Part shown: positions 28,601 to 36,815 of the stretch, piece by piece
Numbering within the stretch: the stretch's first letter is position 1
Layout of the letters: every line of letters starts with the position of its first letter
Source of the DNA: an uncultured Bacteroides sp.
GTDB lineage: Bacteria; Bacteroidota; Bacteroidia; Bacteroidales; Bacteroidaceae
Direction: 5' to 3'
Length of the DNA: 64,000 bases
Assembly (NCBI RefSeq): GCF_963678845.1
Contig: NZ_OY787464.1
Location: 1,116,001-1,180,000, forward strand
Made by a program: the position numbers and the translations under genes
The notes under the pieces: model-generated
Told to the model about the DNA's origin: nothing
Databases searched by the model: none
What the model saw: only the letters and a program-made list of their open reading frames with translations

Positions 28601-28907
28601 TTTTCCCGGTAGATAATATGATATGCGTTGCGTCTATTTCAAATGTTACATTCATTCCTTTCAATAGGGCTGATAATGCCTTATTCATTGTTTCATTTTT
28701 TACGTTCAGACTAACTCTTTGGTTTACATTTATCTGTTGCGACTCATAAAAGAAAGTATGTCCACTTACCTTTTCAACTTGAAGCATAGCCTCTGATAAC
28801 GGAATATTTGTAAATTTAAGCGTAATCAATTTTTCTTTATTTTGTGCAAAAGCTGGAGCACATAACAATATAAGTATAAGAATAATGATTTGTTTTCTTA
28901 CATTCAT
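25668..28907 (-). CDS. SusC-like TonB-dependent transporter with STN domain, PUL A
   Basis: A 1079-residue transporter. After the signal peptide comes an STN domain (about 28-100, LKFTNIPLSEAMLQVEKVSG...), then a carboxypeptidase-regulatory domain (GTVVDENGEPVIGANV), TonB box region, plug (SVLKDASAAAIYGSRGSNGVILIQTKKG) and barrel ending LNLTF. The STN domain is the module that contacts FecR-type anti-sigma factors, in line with the FecR gene just upstream. It imports the PUL A glycan, whose identity is unknown. It is followed closely by SusD. Confidence 0.95.
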   Translation of the reverse strand: MNVRKQIIILILILLCAPAFAQNKEKLITLKFTNIPLSEAMLQVEKVSGHTFFYESQQINVNQRVSLNVKNETMNKALSALLKGMNVTFEIDATHIILSTGKKGKQMSLQTQSIMGTVVDENGEPVIGANVMLIGTTQGAITDIDGKYIINAPIGSNLKISYIGYVTQTIKADNKNIVRLVENAKKLDEVVVVGYGSQRKSDLTGGVVSVSEKKLNTINSSNLMDRLAGQVPGLSITTSDATPGANQTLRIRGENSLSADNSPLIVLDGTPYNGSLSDIDPNIVENLSVLKDASAAAIYGSRGSNGVILIQTKKGKKGAPQVTYKGQLRVSQPQQKIDVMTPDEYIRFKQDIARLKDGWSGDQLAPENILSASELVNYNQGVTNDWQDYIFRNAFTMEHQVGISGGTESTTYMGAASYLDQEGIVYNSAMKRYNMNLSLTQVLNKWLTIGVQTQFVQKDGGGITPNIEHAVKQSPYGIYKDENGNYYEEPMDQSLIINPMANVNADQDQTNRNFFLNAYTDILFPVKGLSARTTFGYNYRSSFTGTYFGRNTKDGRIANGKASISNDNYWDYTWENLLKYNREFGKHRFDATGLFSVQQTQKKAASESAESFVNDDSSYDNIGAGENKKTVNSNLQETSMLSYMLRLNYSYAGKYMLTLTGRSDGYSAFGANNKYAFFPSVAAAWNIASESFMENAQNWLDQLKLRVSYGSNGNQAISPYQTLDRLHLTNYIWGDGATGVNGAYLANDGVGNPNLKWETTRKFNVGIDYSFLGGRINGNIEMYVSNTKDLLMKRTVPIMNGYKTIWDNVGKTRNKGVEFTLNTVNIRNKDFEWSTNLVFSLNRDKIVDLRGDKKDDITNNWFIGKPLRVYYDYKVDGVWQQGDKFTYTAADGTEKEIQKGAKPGSAKVKDTDGNGYINSNDKVIIGSKNPSFLMSVGNTLTYKNFYLSFLLNGTFKVTRELNEANISSWSYNLYNYLHNADYWTPEHTNSKYASPVYTNFDGHSYYKDFTYIQIKNIALGYNFNSKLVKKLGLSGLGVNFSVENPYTFCDIRSILNYDNSWFASYPTARSYVLGLNLTF

Positions 28908-29013
28908 AATTTTATTAAATTTAAAGATTAATGTAGGTTTGTTTTTCTAATGTTAAATTATATCCATTTTTACATGTTTTACTTCACATAGGCATTTTTT
29001 TAATTTATTAATT

Positions 29014-30036
29014 TCATTTTGATTCTACAGACGAAATAGTCAACTCATTCTTCTCATTAAAGGAATATTTCATCGGTTTTATACGTGACATAATGCGAAG
29101 AATCTCATCCAACGGTTCGCTACGCAACGTGAACGTATAAAAGTATCTATTAGATAATACTGGATCCAAATCAATCTTTATCCGATACCATTTTGAGAGC
29201 AATTTGCAAATGTCTCCCAAAGAGCGGTTTTTGAATACGACTTTATTGTTGGCCCAGGAGGAGGCAAACACCACATCATCTTTTTCGATATTAAGCGTCT
29301 TAGTATTCCGATTATAAATCGCCGTTTCACCAGGATGAAGAAAACGGCTCTCAGTTTGAGTCTCCAAGGAAACAGAACCTTCCACTAAACTTACTAATGT
29401 ATTCTCTGAACCAGGGAATGCATCGACATTGAATTTCGTTCCGTGCACTATAATACGCAGACCTTCAGTTTGTACAACAAAAGGCTTATCAGTATCATGT
29501 TTTACATCGAAATATGCTTCACCAGTGACACTTACCTTACGTTCTTTTTCATTCATTTTGGAGTCGTATTGTAAAGCTGTCTCTGTATGCATCCATACTT
29601 CGCTACCATCAGGAAGTAAAACCTTAGATTTACCTGACAGATTGGTGTATAACTGAGCTACAGGTTCTGTATATCCCTTAAGAAATCCTATATAGAATGA
29701 ACAACCAATAGTTACAGTTATAGCTATACACGCTGCAACGGCATATCGATAAACTCGTTTCAGTTCGAAACTAATATTTTCAGATTTGTCTTCTTTCTGC
29801 TTATATTCAACAATATGCATACGATTGACTAGTTCTTTCCAATAAAATTCAGTATCGGGCGTATAATTTTCTCCATTCGTCTGAATTTTTTCCCATAGTT
29901 GTTGTAGCTCCTTGAATAATGCTTCATTGTTACTGTTGAGTAACCAAGTTTTCAATTGAAGTTCTTCGTCTATAGAAATTTCCTGTTTCAGCTTAGGAAT
30001 AATTAAATTCCAAGGAACATTTTTTTTCATGATCAT
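29014..30036 (-). CDS. FecR-type anti-sigma factor, PUL A
   Basis: A FecR protein of about 340 residues. An N-terminal cytoplasmic anti-sigma region is followed by one transmembrane helix (AVAACIAITVTIGCSFYIGF), a periplasmic FecR domain (SKVLLPDGSEVWMHTETALQYD; VTGEAYFDVKHD; VHGTKFNV) and a DUF4974-type C-terminus (FKNRSLGDICKLLSKWYRIKI). The start at 30036 (MIMKKN) is preferred; an upstream ATG at 30069 would add 11 residues with no family match. It should hold the ECF sigma inactive until the STN domain of the loaded SusC signals. The sigma gene is divergent, not upstream on the same strand as usual. Confidence 0.9.
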   Translation of the reverse strand: MIMKKNVPWNLIIPKLKQEISIDEELQLKTWLLNSNNEALFKELQQLWEKIQTNGENYTPDTEFYWKELVNRMHIVEYKQKEDKSENISFELKRVYRYAVAACIAITVTIGCSFYIGFLKGYTEPVAQLYTNLSGKSKVLLPDGSEVWMHTETALQYDSKMNEKERKVSVTGEAYFDVKHDTDKPFVVQTEGLRIIVHGTKFNVDAFPGSENTLVSLVEGSVSLETQTESRFLHPGETAIYNRNTKTLNIEKDDVVFASSWANNKVVFKNRSLGDICKLLSKWYRIKIDLDPVLSNRYFYTFTLRSEPLDEILRIMSRIKPMKYSFNEKNELTISSVESK

Positions 30037-30338
30037 GATATTTTTTGGCCTTTCATTATTATGACACATAAATAGAGCTTACCCCTATACTCTAATCAAA
30101 TATTCTTCATTTTTTTATTAATGCCCGATAAATATTTACTCAATATCAAAAGGGGTTGAACTTTTAAAAGTTTAGCCTCTTTTGATTTACTTTGTTTTTC
30201 ACCACAAAAACTAGAGTAAATACTATGAGCAAAAGTACACATTTAACCAGACAACTAATCTTTTCTCAGCTATTATAGCATTTTGATAATTTTCGTTTTT
30301 TAACCGATCACTAATATTCTTTTTTAGAATAAAATCAC

Positions 30339-30346
30339 TAACTTTG
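30339..30346 (+). promoter_or_regulatory. Candidate -7 box of the PUL A sigma gene
   Basis: TAACTTTG matches TAnnTTTG, 44 nt before the start codon of the sigma gene; a T-rich stretch sits near -33. The 354-nt gap between the divergent FecR and sigma genes shows no other clear motif. The CCTAT-N17-GCGTC element of PUL B was not found here. Confidence 0.4.
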
Positions 30347-30390
30347 ACTCTCAAAATATAGACCATTTTAATATTTCTTCAATCTAAATT

Positions 30391-30936
30391 ATGCCTACAA
30401 ACGACATCCTATTACTACAATTAATTAAACAAGATGACGAAAAAGCTTTCAAGTATCTTTTCGACACTTATTTTGTGCCACTTTGCCGTTTCATGGCTCT
30501 TTATCTTAAAGATAGACAGGAGGTAGAGGAATTAGCCCTAACTATTTTTATGAATTTATGGGAAAATAGGGCTATCCTAATACTTAAGATCTCATTTAAG
30601 GCTTATCTTTTTCAGGCAGCTCGCAATCGCTGCCTGAATGCTCTGCGTGATAAAAAAAAGACTGTTTCCATCGAAGAGTCAGAAGAATACGCATATGATT
30701 TATCTACTGAGACTTCTGTTGAAATGGAAGAATTGAGTCGGCTAATCGAAGAAGCTGTTTGTTCCCTTTCAGATAGATGTCGACAGGTTTATCGTAAAAG
30801 TAGAGAAGAAAGCAAAACTAATCAGCAGATTGCAGAAGAAATGGATATTTCGGTCAAAACAGTAGAAGCTCAGATTACTAAAGCATTGAAGCACATCAAG
30901 AAGTTTCTGGGAGAACAATATGCTTATCTATTCTAG
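30391..30936 (+). CDS. ECF RNA polymerase sigma factor, PUL A
   Basis: A 181-residue ECF sigma-70 protein. Region 2 (DEKAFKYLFDTYFVPLCRFMALYLKDRQEVEELALTIFMNLW, in pieces) is followed by a linker and region 4 with its HTH (TNQQIAEEMDISVKTVEAQITKALKHIK). It is the only clear plus-strand gene of the window. It is divergent from FecR by about 350 nt, yet belongs with it by family and position. It presumably drives the PUL A operon when FecR releases it. Confidence 0.93.
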   Translation: MPTNDILLLQLIKQDDEKAFKYLFDTYFVPLCRFMALYLKDRQEVEELALTIFMNLWENRAILILKISFKAYLFQAARNRCLNALRDKKKTVSIEESEEYAYDLSTETSVEMEELSRLIEEAVCSLSDRCRQVYRKSREESKTNQQIAEEMDISVKTVEAQITKALKHIKKFLGEQYAYLF

Positions 30937-31570
30937 AACTATTTTAAAAAAGTTATAATTAGAATCAAACTCACGTATCAATCGTCATCTGCTAGATTTT
31001 CTCGATTTACAACAAAAAGAATAGGCTTGTTTGATAATTTGGTTACTGATGAATTCTTATATATGAAAATACGATTATTATGAAAGTCATTAGATTAATC
31101 TTCATACACTAAAAGCTGTTTAAAAGTCTTATTTTCAGTTTTAAACTCGAAAAGCCCCTTATATCTTAATACTATATTCACATAAACCATTTATTTCAAT
31201 GATAGTAAAAAGATCGTTCACTAAAGGAAATTTAACTTTCAACAAAAAGGGTGAAGATGCATCATTTATATTTTCGTTCATTAAGCAGTGAATACAATTT
31301 AAAAGTTAAATAAAAGGAGCTCTGTAAAAATTATTTCTAACAAAAACACAACAGAGAGTATCTATTTAGCTTTAAAAAACAATTAAGAAAACAAGAACTG
31401 GGTAGTTACCAATCTACTTTTTTTTATTAAATGGCCTAAATTTAGGTAGTCGGCGCATTTGAAATATAAATGAACACCTTTCATATCCTAAATTCAGACC
31501 TTTCCTATAATATTTTGTGGATCAATATGATGTGTCTTATCAGATTATAAACTGTAATAATTCAGTAAAC
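30937..31570. other. AT-rich interval without a recognisable gene
   Basis: This 634-nt stretch lies between two convergent 3' ends, the PUL A sigma gene and the GH2 gene. Reading all frames gave no protein-like segment. The only structure noted is a 12-nt perfect palindrome CCTAAATTTAGG at 31435-31446 and a T8 run just before it. Confidence 0.5.
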
Positions 31571-34033
31571 TTAATAGACTTGAATAAATAGCTTACTGGT
31601 TTTAAGTCCTTTTGCTGAAGCTTCAAAAATAATGGTACCATTTTTCTCCAGACTTTGAACAATTGCAGTAAGCTGTCCCTTAAAGGTTCGCATTAAAGGC
31701 CGATTAAAGAGATCCAAACAGGTTGCATTCCCATTAGCTCCAGCTTTGTAAGCCCCCACACCTTTTACTTTCATCGAAATCATTTGGTCATCACCAGTAC
31801 ACAGGTTATTATTTATATCAACTAGACGAACCGTTATATAGGCTAAATCTTTTCCATCAGCCTGTAAGTTACTACGATTAGATATAAGTTCAAGGTGATG
31901 AGGTTTTCCAGCAGTATAAATTGTTTCTTCAGAAACTTTGCACCCATGTATATCATAAGCCACGGCTTTCAGTTCTCCTGGTTCATAAACAACATTCATC
32001 CACATCAAACGATATCTACGTAATAATGACAATGAATCTGTACTGGTTTGTGCCTGTTCAGAAGTCCATTTACGTTGTCGGCCATAACTTTTACCATTTA
32101 CAAATAGCTCTACTTCGGGATAATCCGTATAAACAAAAACTGGCGTGATCTTTCCTTCTCTACCAGGCCATGTCCAGTTGGGAAGTAAATGCAAAGTATG
32201 TGATTTCTTATTCCAAATACTTCTATATAAATAATACCTATCTTTTGGTATAGAAGCTAAATCAATTATTCCAAAAAGGGAGCTATGACTGGGCCAAGAG
32301 TCTACACTATATGGAGATGGTTCTCCCAGATAATCAAAACCAGTCCAAACAAATTGGCCTAGTGTCCACGGATAATCCTCAACCAAAGAGAAATCTACAT
32401 CTGGAATATTACTCCAAGAACAATATTCAGTATCATACCCGGAAGATTGATGATCTGAATACAATACTTGCCCTTGAACTTTGACTGGAAATTTATAAGT
32501 TCCTCTTGAACTTACTGTTGATGCAGTTTCAGATCCGAGTACTATATTCTGAGGAAGTTTTTGATATGCTTCACTATATCGTTGGGTTCGATAATTCAAT
32601 CCGGGTATATCCAACATAGCTGCAAATCCATTATCCAACACACAACTTACTTGATCCATTCCACAAGTTACAAGACGAGTTGGATCTTCCCGATGACATA
32701 TATCCTGCAAATATTTGGCTACTCGATAACCATCTACATTGCATTGGGTCGGCACTTCATTACCAATACTCCACATAATCACACTGGCATGATTGCGATA
32801 TTGGTGTAACATATTGATCATATCCTTTTCTGCCCAAGTTTCAAAAAATCGATGATAACCATTCTCACACTTAGCCATATCCCATTCATCAAAAGGTTCA
32901 ATGATCATCATAAAACCCATTTCATCACAAAGTTCGACTAACTCAGGAGCTGGCATATTATGAGAGGTCCGGATTGCATCACAACCCATATCTTTCAGCA
33001 AAACAAGCTGATGCCTTAATGCCTCTCTGTTGACAGCTGCACCCAACGGTCCCAAATCATGGTGGTTACATACTCCCTGGAACTTTCTGTGCAAGCCATT
33101 CAGAAAAAAGCCACGATCAGCTACAAATTCTACACTTCGTATGCCAAAACGAGTATTATACTGATCTACCAACTTTCCATCCACATAAATTTTAGATTTT
33201 GCTGTATACAAATAAGGAGATTCTGGAGACCACAGATTGGGCTTATCCACTATAAAATGTTGTTCAAATGGCTGTATTTTATTAATCAAGCGAGTATTGT
33301 CCTTCGAGGAAACGACCCGTCCATCCGCCTCTAAAATATCCGTAACTACTCTTACATCCCTAGATTCTGCATTATCAATATTGGTTTTTAAGCAAACAGA
33401 AGCAAAATCAGATGATACATGGGGGGTAGTAATATAGGTTCCCCATACAGGTACATGAATAGAATCAGTCATGATCAAATGAACATTTCGATACAGACCC
33501 GCTCCAGGATACCAACGAGAAGAATGGAGTTTGTTATCCAATCTTACTGCGAGCAAATTAGTATTTCCATCCTGATGGATATAGGGCGTAATATCAAAAT
33601 GAAATGAACTGTACCCATAAGGCCACTCGCCCACTTCCCTTCCGTTCACATAGATCCTAGCTTCACTCATTGCACCATCAAAGACCAATTCTGCTCTCTT
33701 GTGGGGTAATGTTTGAAAAGTAGTCCGGTACCATCCTATTCCCATATAGGGAAGTCCACCTGTACGCCCTGTTTTAAGCGAAGCTTTTTTCTCCATATCC
33801 TGAATAATGGCCACATCTTGTAAATCATTATTCCGATCAAATGGACCAGTTATGGCCCAGTCATGCGGAACCTTTACTTTTTCCCACTTGCTATCATCGA
33901 ATAATGGACTGAAAGCATTCATCTGTTCTCCTTTCATGAAACACCAACCTTTCTCTAACGTGATACTTTTACGTTGACCATGAACCATCAATGAAAAGCA
34001 TAAGGCTCCCATAAGAAACAGAATATTCTTCAT
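31571..34033 (-). CDS. GH2 beta-galactosidase-like enzyme
   Basis: An 820-residue secreted GH2 enzyme. Its sugar-binding domain (VPHDWAITGPFDR, GIGWYRTTF), immunoglobulin-like domain and TIM barrel carry the acid/base Glu426 (WSIGNE) and the nucleophile Glu502 (LGSET). C-terminal Ig-like domains (PEVELFVNGKSYGRQ; ADGKDLAYITVRLVD) are typical of Bacteroides beta-galactosidase-like GH2 members. No N-x-K glucuronidase motif was seen, so a neutral sugar is the likely substrate. It is the last gene of the PUL B series, 13 nt behind GH3-PA14. Confidence 0.92.
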   Translation of the reverse strand: MKNILFLMGALCFSLMVHGQRKSITLEKGWCFMKGEQMNAFSPLFDDSKWEKVKVPHDWAITGPFDRNNDLQDVAIIQDMEKKASLKTGRTGGLPYMGIGWYRTTFQTLPHKRAELVFDGAMSEARIYVNGREVGEWPYGYSSFHFDITPYIHQDGNTNLLAVRLDNKLHSSRWYPGAGLYRNVHLIMTDSIHVPVWGTYITTPHVSSDFASVCLKTNIDNAESRDVRVVTDILEADGRVVSSKDNTRLINKIQPFEQHFIVDKPNLWSPESPYLYTAKSKIYVDGKLVDQYNTRFGIRSVEFVADRGFFLNGLHRKFQGVCNHHDLGPLGAAVNREALRHQLVLLKDMGCDAIRTSHNMPAPELVELCDEMGFMMIIEPFDEWDMAKCENGYHRFFETWAEKDMINMLHQYRNHASVIMWSIGNEVPTQCNVDGYRVAKYLQDICHREDPTRLVTCGMDQVSCVLDNGFAAMLDIPGLNYRTQRYSEAYQKLPQNIVLGSETASTVSSRGTYKFPVKVQGQVLYSDHQSSGYDTEYCSWSNIPDVDFSLVEDYPWTLGQFVWTGFDYLGEPSPYSVDSWPSHSSLFGIIDLASIPKDRYYLYRSIWNKKSHTLHLLPNWTWPGREGKITPVFVYTDYPEVELFVNGKSYGRQRKWTSEQAQTSTDSLSLLRRYRLMWMNVVYEPGELKAVAYDIHGCKVSEETIYTAGKPHHLELISNRSNLQADGKDLAYITVRLVDINNNLCTGDDQMISMKVKGVGAYKAGANGNATCLDLFNRPLMRTFKGQLTAIVQSLEKNGTIIFEASAKGLKTSKLFIQVY

Positions 34034-34046
34034 TTTTCTCTTTTTT

Positions 34047-36500
34047 TTATAAATTAATACACTTCTTCAAAAGAATCTTCTCAGAGGATGAACCAACCCA
34101 AATCTCAACCGGTTCTTTCTCCAAAACAAATTGATGCTCATCCATATCATAATAGGAAAATGCATCATTTGACAATAGAATGGACAGATGTTTTGTTTCT
34201 CCCTTTTTCAGAAAAACTTTCTCATAACCTTTCAATTCTTTTTGTGGACGTGGAACTGGAGAGTGAGTAGGATGAACATATAATTGAGCTACTTCCGAAG
34301 CATCCATTTTACCAGTATTTTTCACATCAAAACAGACCTTCACTTTATGATTATCCATCTGTTCTATCACTAAATTTGAATATTCAAAAGTAGAATAAGA
34401 CAGTCCAAACCCAAATGGATACAAAGGCCTAATCCCTGATTGGTCATACCCTCTATATCCGATAAAAACGCCCTCATTATAATCAATCCTCTTATAATCA
34501 GCTCCTTTTAAATTATCATAATAACTATTGTAGGATGGATTGTCTTCCCATTTTTTTTCAATGCTGATGGGAAGCTTTCCGCTGGGAGATATTTTTCCTG
34601 TTAAAATATCCGACAGGGCTATTCCACCTTCTTCTCCCGGATACCATGCCATTAGAATAGCTTTAGCATAATTTTGCCAAGAAGAAAAATCGATGCCTCC
34701 TCCAGCATTCACAACAACAGCTAAATTAGGATTCAACTCTGAGACTTTACGAATAAACATCTCTTGATAATGTGGCAAAGAAAAAGAACGGTCAAAACCT
34801 TCTCCTTCAATATTACTATCAAAGCCCGTGCAAAATACTACATTATCAACCTGCTTCAATTCATGGATCAACATATTTTCATTTAATTTGCTAATACCGA
34901 AAAACACTTTTGCCGAAGAGATATTATCAAAATATTCAATTAAGAAATGATAAGTTTTACCAGCTTCCACTTGGAAACCCACTTCGCGGCTGGAATTTGC
35001 ATGATTACCCCAATCTCCAGTAATTTTCTCACCGTTAATGAAAATCCGATATCCATCATCTCCTTCTAGGCTTATTTTCAATATTCCGTTTTCGTCAGCC
35101 TTATAATAAGAATTCCAACGAATAGAAAAATGATCCGTAGGAAAATCTTTCTTAGGAGCATTATATTCCCAGTTAAAATCAATAAGCTCATCCTTACAGA
35201 TTATACTAGGTATATCTTTAAACTCTTGATTCTTGAAATATTCCGCCTTATAACCTCTTTGAGAAAATGTAGAATCAGTAAACATTTGTCCATTAATATC
35301 ATTATAAAGGATGTTATCGGACAAGACTACTGTGCACTTCCTCTGTTTCTTTAAAGCCTGACATAAAGAAACAGAAGAAAATGGCGTTACAAATCCACTT
35401 CCTCCGCCTGTTGCAATTTTATCGGCATTAGGTCCAAGAACAGCTGTTTTGCCTCTTAATGGAAGTAATGTTTTTTCATTTTTAAGTAACACCACTCCTT
35501 CTCGAGCTAAATTCAAAGCAGTCTCACGTGAGTAGGGATTATCCAAAGGTATATTCTTATCTTGTTGTATTTTATCCAACATACCATATGCCATGAATGT
35601 TTGTAAGATATGTTGGACCTTCATATTAATTGTAGCCTCTGTCACCCGACCGTTTTTCAAAGCTGGCAACAAATTATTAGCATTCATATAACTTCCTTTG
35701 GGCATTTCCAAATCCAATCCTCCATTGACAGCGCCAATTGCTGAATATACTGAAGTCCAATCAGACATCAATATACCTTTAAAACCCCAAGCATTACGCA
35801 ATATATCGATGTTTAGCCAACGATTTTCAGTTGAGTGTACGCCATTAAGAAGATTGTAACTATCCATAACTGCTCCCACTTTTGCCTCCATCACGGCCTT
35901 TCTAAATACAGGGAAATAAATTTCCTGTAACGTACGTTCATCCACATCTGAACTGACATGGTGACGATTCCATTCTTGGTTGTTAGCTGCAAAATGTTTC
36001 ACAGTTGCAATTACACCCTCAGACTGAACTCCTAGGATGTATTCCTTGGCAGTTTCTCCAGCGAGAAAAGGATCTTCACCCATATATTCATAATTTCGTC
36101 CACAAAGTGGAGAACGGTAAATATTCACTCCTGGTCCCAACAATATATTCACTCCACGAGCTCTTGCATCTTGTCCCAACGAACGACCTAGCTGATGAGC
36201 TAGCTTTCGATTCCAAGTTGCTGCAGTTAAAATTCCAGAAGGAAATAGAGTACTTTTTGGAGAATGATTACGGATACCCTGAGGACCATCAGCCAACTTT
36301 ATTTCAGGAATTCCCAAACGAGGAATTGCGCGAAGAGAAAATGATGTTTTTCCTGAAAGATATTCAATTTTCTCTTCCAAAGTCATTTTTGATACAATTT
36401 CTTTTGCATTTTGTTCCATGGCTGAGGTTACTGTTTGGGAGCATGCAATGACATGTCCGAGTATAAGTAACAATCCAGCAGTAATTTCTCTATATTTCAT
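34047..36500 (-). CDS. GH3 beta-glycosidase with inserted PA14 domain
   Basis: An 817-residue GH3 enzyme with a probable lipoprotein signal (HVIAC/SQT). The barrel domain includes KHFAANNQEWNR and the nucleophile Asp247 in LMSDWTS. A PA14 domain (about 430-550, LKISLEGDDGYRIFINGEKI...) is inserted in the alpha/beta sandwich domain, as in many plant-glycan GH3 enzymes where it shapes substrate access. A fibronectin III-like domain ends the chain. Its sequence is of a different GH3 branch from the two other GH3 genes of this locus. A short GH3 relic lies just upstream. Confidence 0.93.
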   Translation of the reverse strand: MKYREITAGLLLILGHVIACSQTVTSAMEQNAKEIVSKMTLEEKIEYLSGKTSFSLRAIPRLGIPEIKLADGPQGIRNHSPKSTLFPSGILTAATWNRKLAHQLGRSLGQDARARGVNILLGPGVNIYRSPLCGRNYEYMGEDPFLAGETAKEYILGVQSEGVIATVKHFAANNQEWNRHHVSSDVDERTLQEIYFPVFRKAVMEAKVGAVMDSYNLLNGVHSTENRWLNIDILRNAWGFKGILMSDWTSVYSAIGAVNGGLDLEMPKGSYMNANNLLPALKNGRVTEATINMKVQHILQTFMAYGMLDKIQQDKNIPLDNPYSRETALNLAREGVVLLKNEKTLLPLRGKTAVLGPNADKIATGGGSGFVTPFSSVSLCQALKKQRKCTVVLSDNILYNDINGQMFTDSTFSQRGYKAEYFKNQEFKDIPSIICKDELIDFNWEYNAPKKDFPTDHFSIRWNSYYKADENGILKISLEGDDGYRIFINGEKITGDWGNHANSSREVGFQVEAGKTYHFLIEYFDNISSAKVFFGISKLNENMLIHELKQVDNVVFCTGFDSNIEGEGFDRSFSLPHYQEMFIRKVSELNPNLAVVVNAGGGIDFSSWQNYAKAILMAWYPGEEGGIALSDILTGKISPSGKLPISIEKKWEDNPSYNSYYDNLKGADYKRIDYNEGVFIGYRGYDQSGIRPLYPFGFGLSYSTFEYSNLVIEQMDNHKVKVCFDVKNTGKMDASEVAQLYVHPTHSPVPRPQKELKGYEKVFLKKGETKHLSILLSNDAFSYYDMDEHQFVLEKEPVEIWVGSSSEKILLKKCINL

Positions 36501-36532
36501 TGTAAAAAGGGGTTAATCAACTAATTAAAATT

Positions 36533-36652
36533 TTATTTTCTAATCTCTACAATAACTTCATATTCTTTATCCTTCAAGAAACATTTAGCGTTTTCATCTA
36601 TACAACTGAAGTCTAGATTCAAGTTTATATTAAAACAAAATAATACACTTAT
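36533..36652 (-). pseudogene. C-terminal scrap of a GH3 gene
   Basis: Thirty-nine codons end in a stop and read ISVLFCFNINLNLDF then SCIDENAKCFLKDKEYEVIV. They match the C-terminal fibronectin-like end of the neighbouring GH3 enzyme (CVFRFEIDPVRDLSFVNANG, then EYFLENGEYYVIV). An in-frame stop precedes the fragment and no further GH3 sequence is seen upstream before the next intact gene. It is probably the remainder of a duplicated GH3 gene that was deleted. The rest of the 315-nt gap holds nothing else recognisable. Confidence 0.7.
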
Positions 36653-36815
36653 TTATCCTATTAACGTTATTTTTAAAATTGTAAATATTTGTATTTTACA
36701 TAAGTAATTTATTTATAGCAGCGTGGTCATGTAGTGTCATGCCCATACTGAAAAGTTTAAACTGTATATATAAATCAAAATATTCAAAAAAAACTATACA
36801 ACAGTCTATAGTATA

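Noticed and set aside
36005..36451. 148-codon plus-strand open frame
   Set aside because: Antisense shadow of the GH3-PA14 gene with no recognisable motif.
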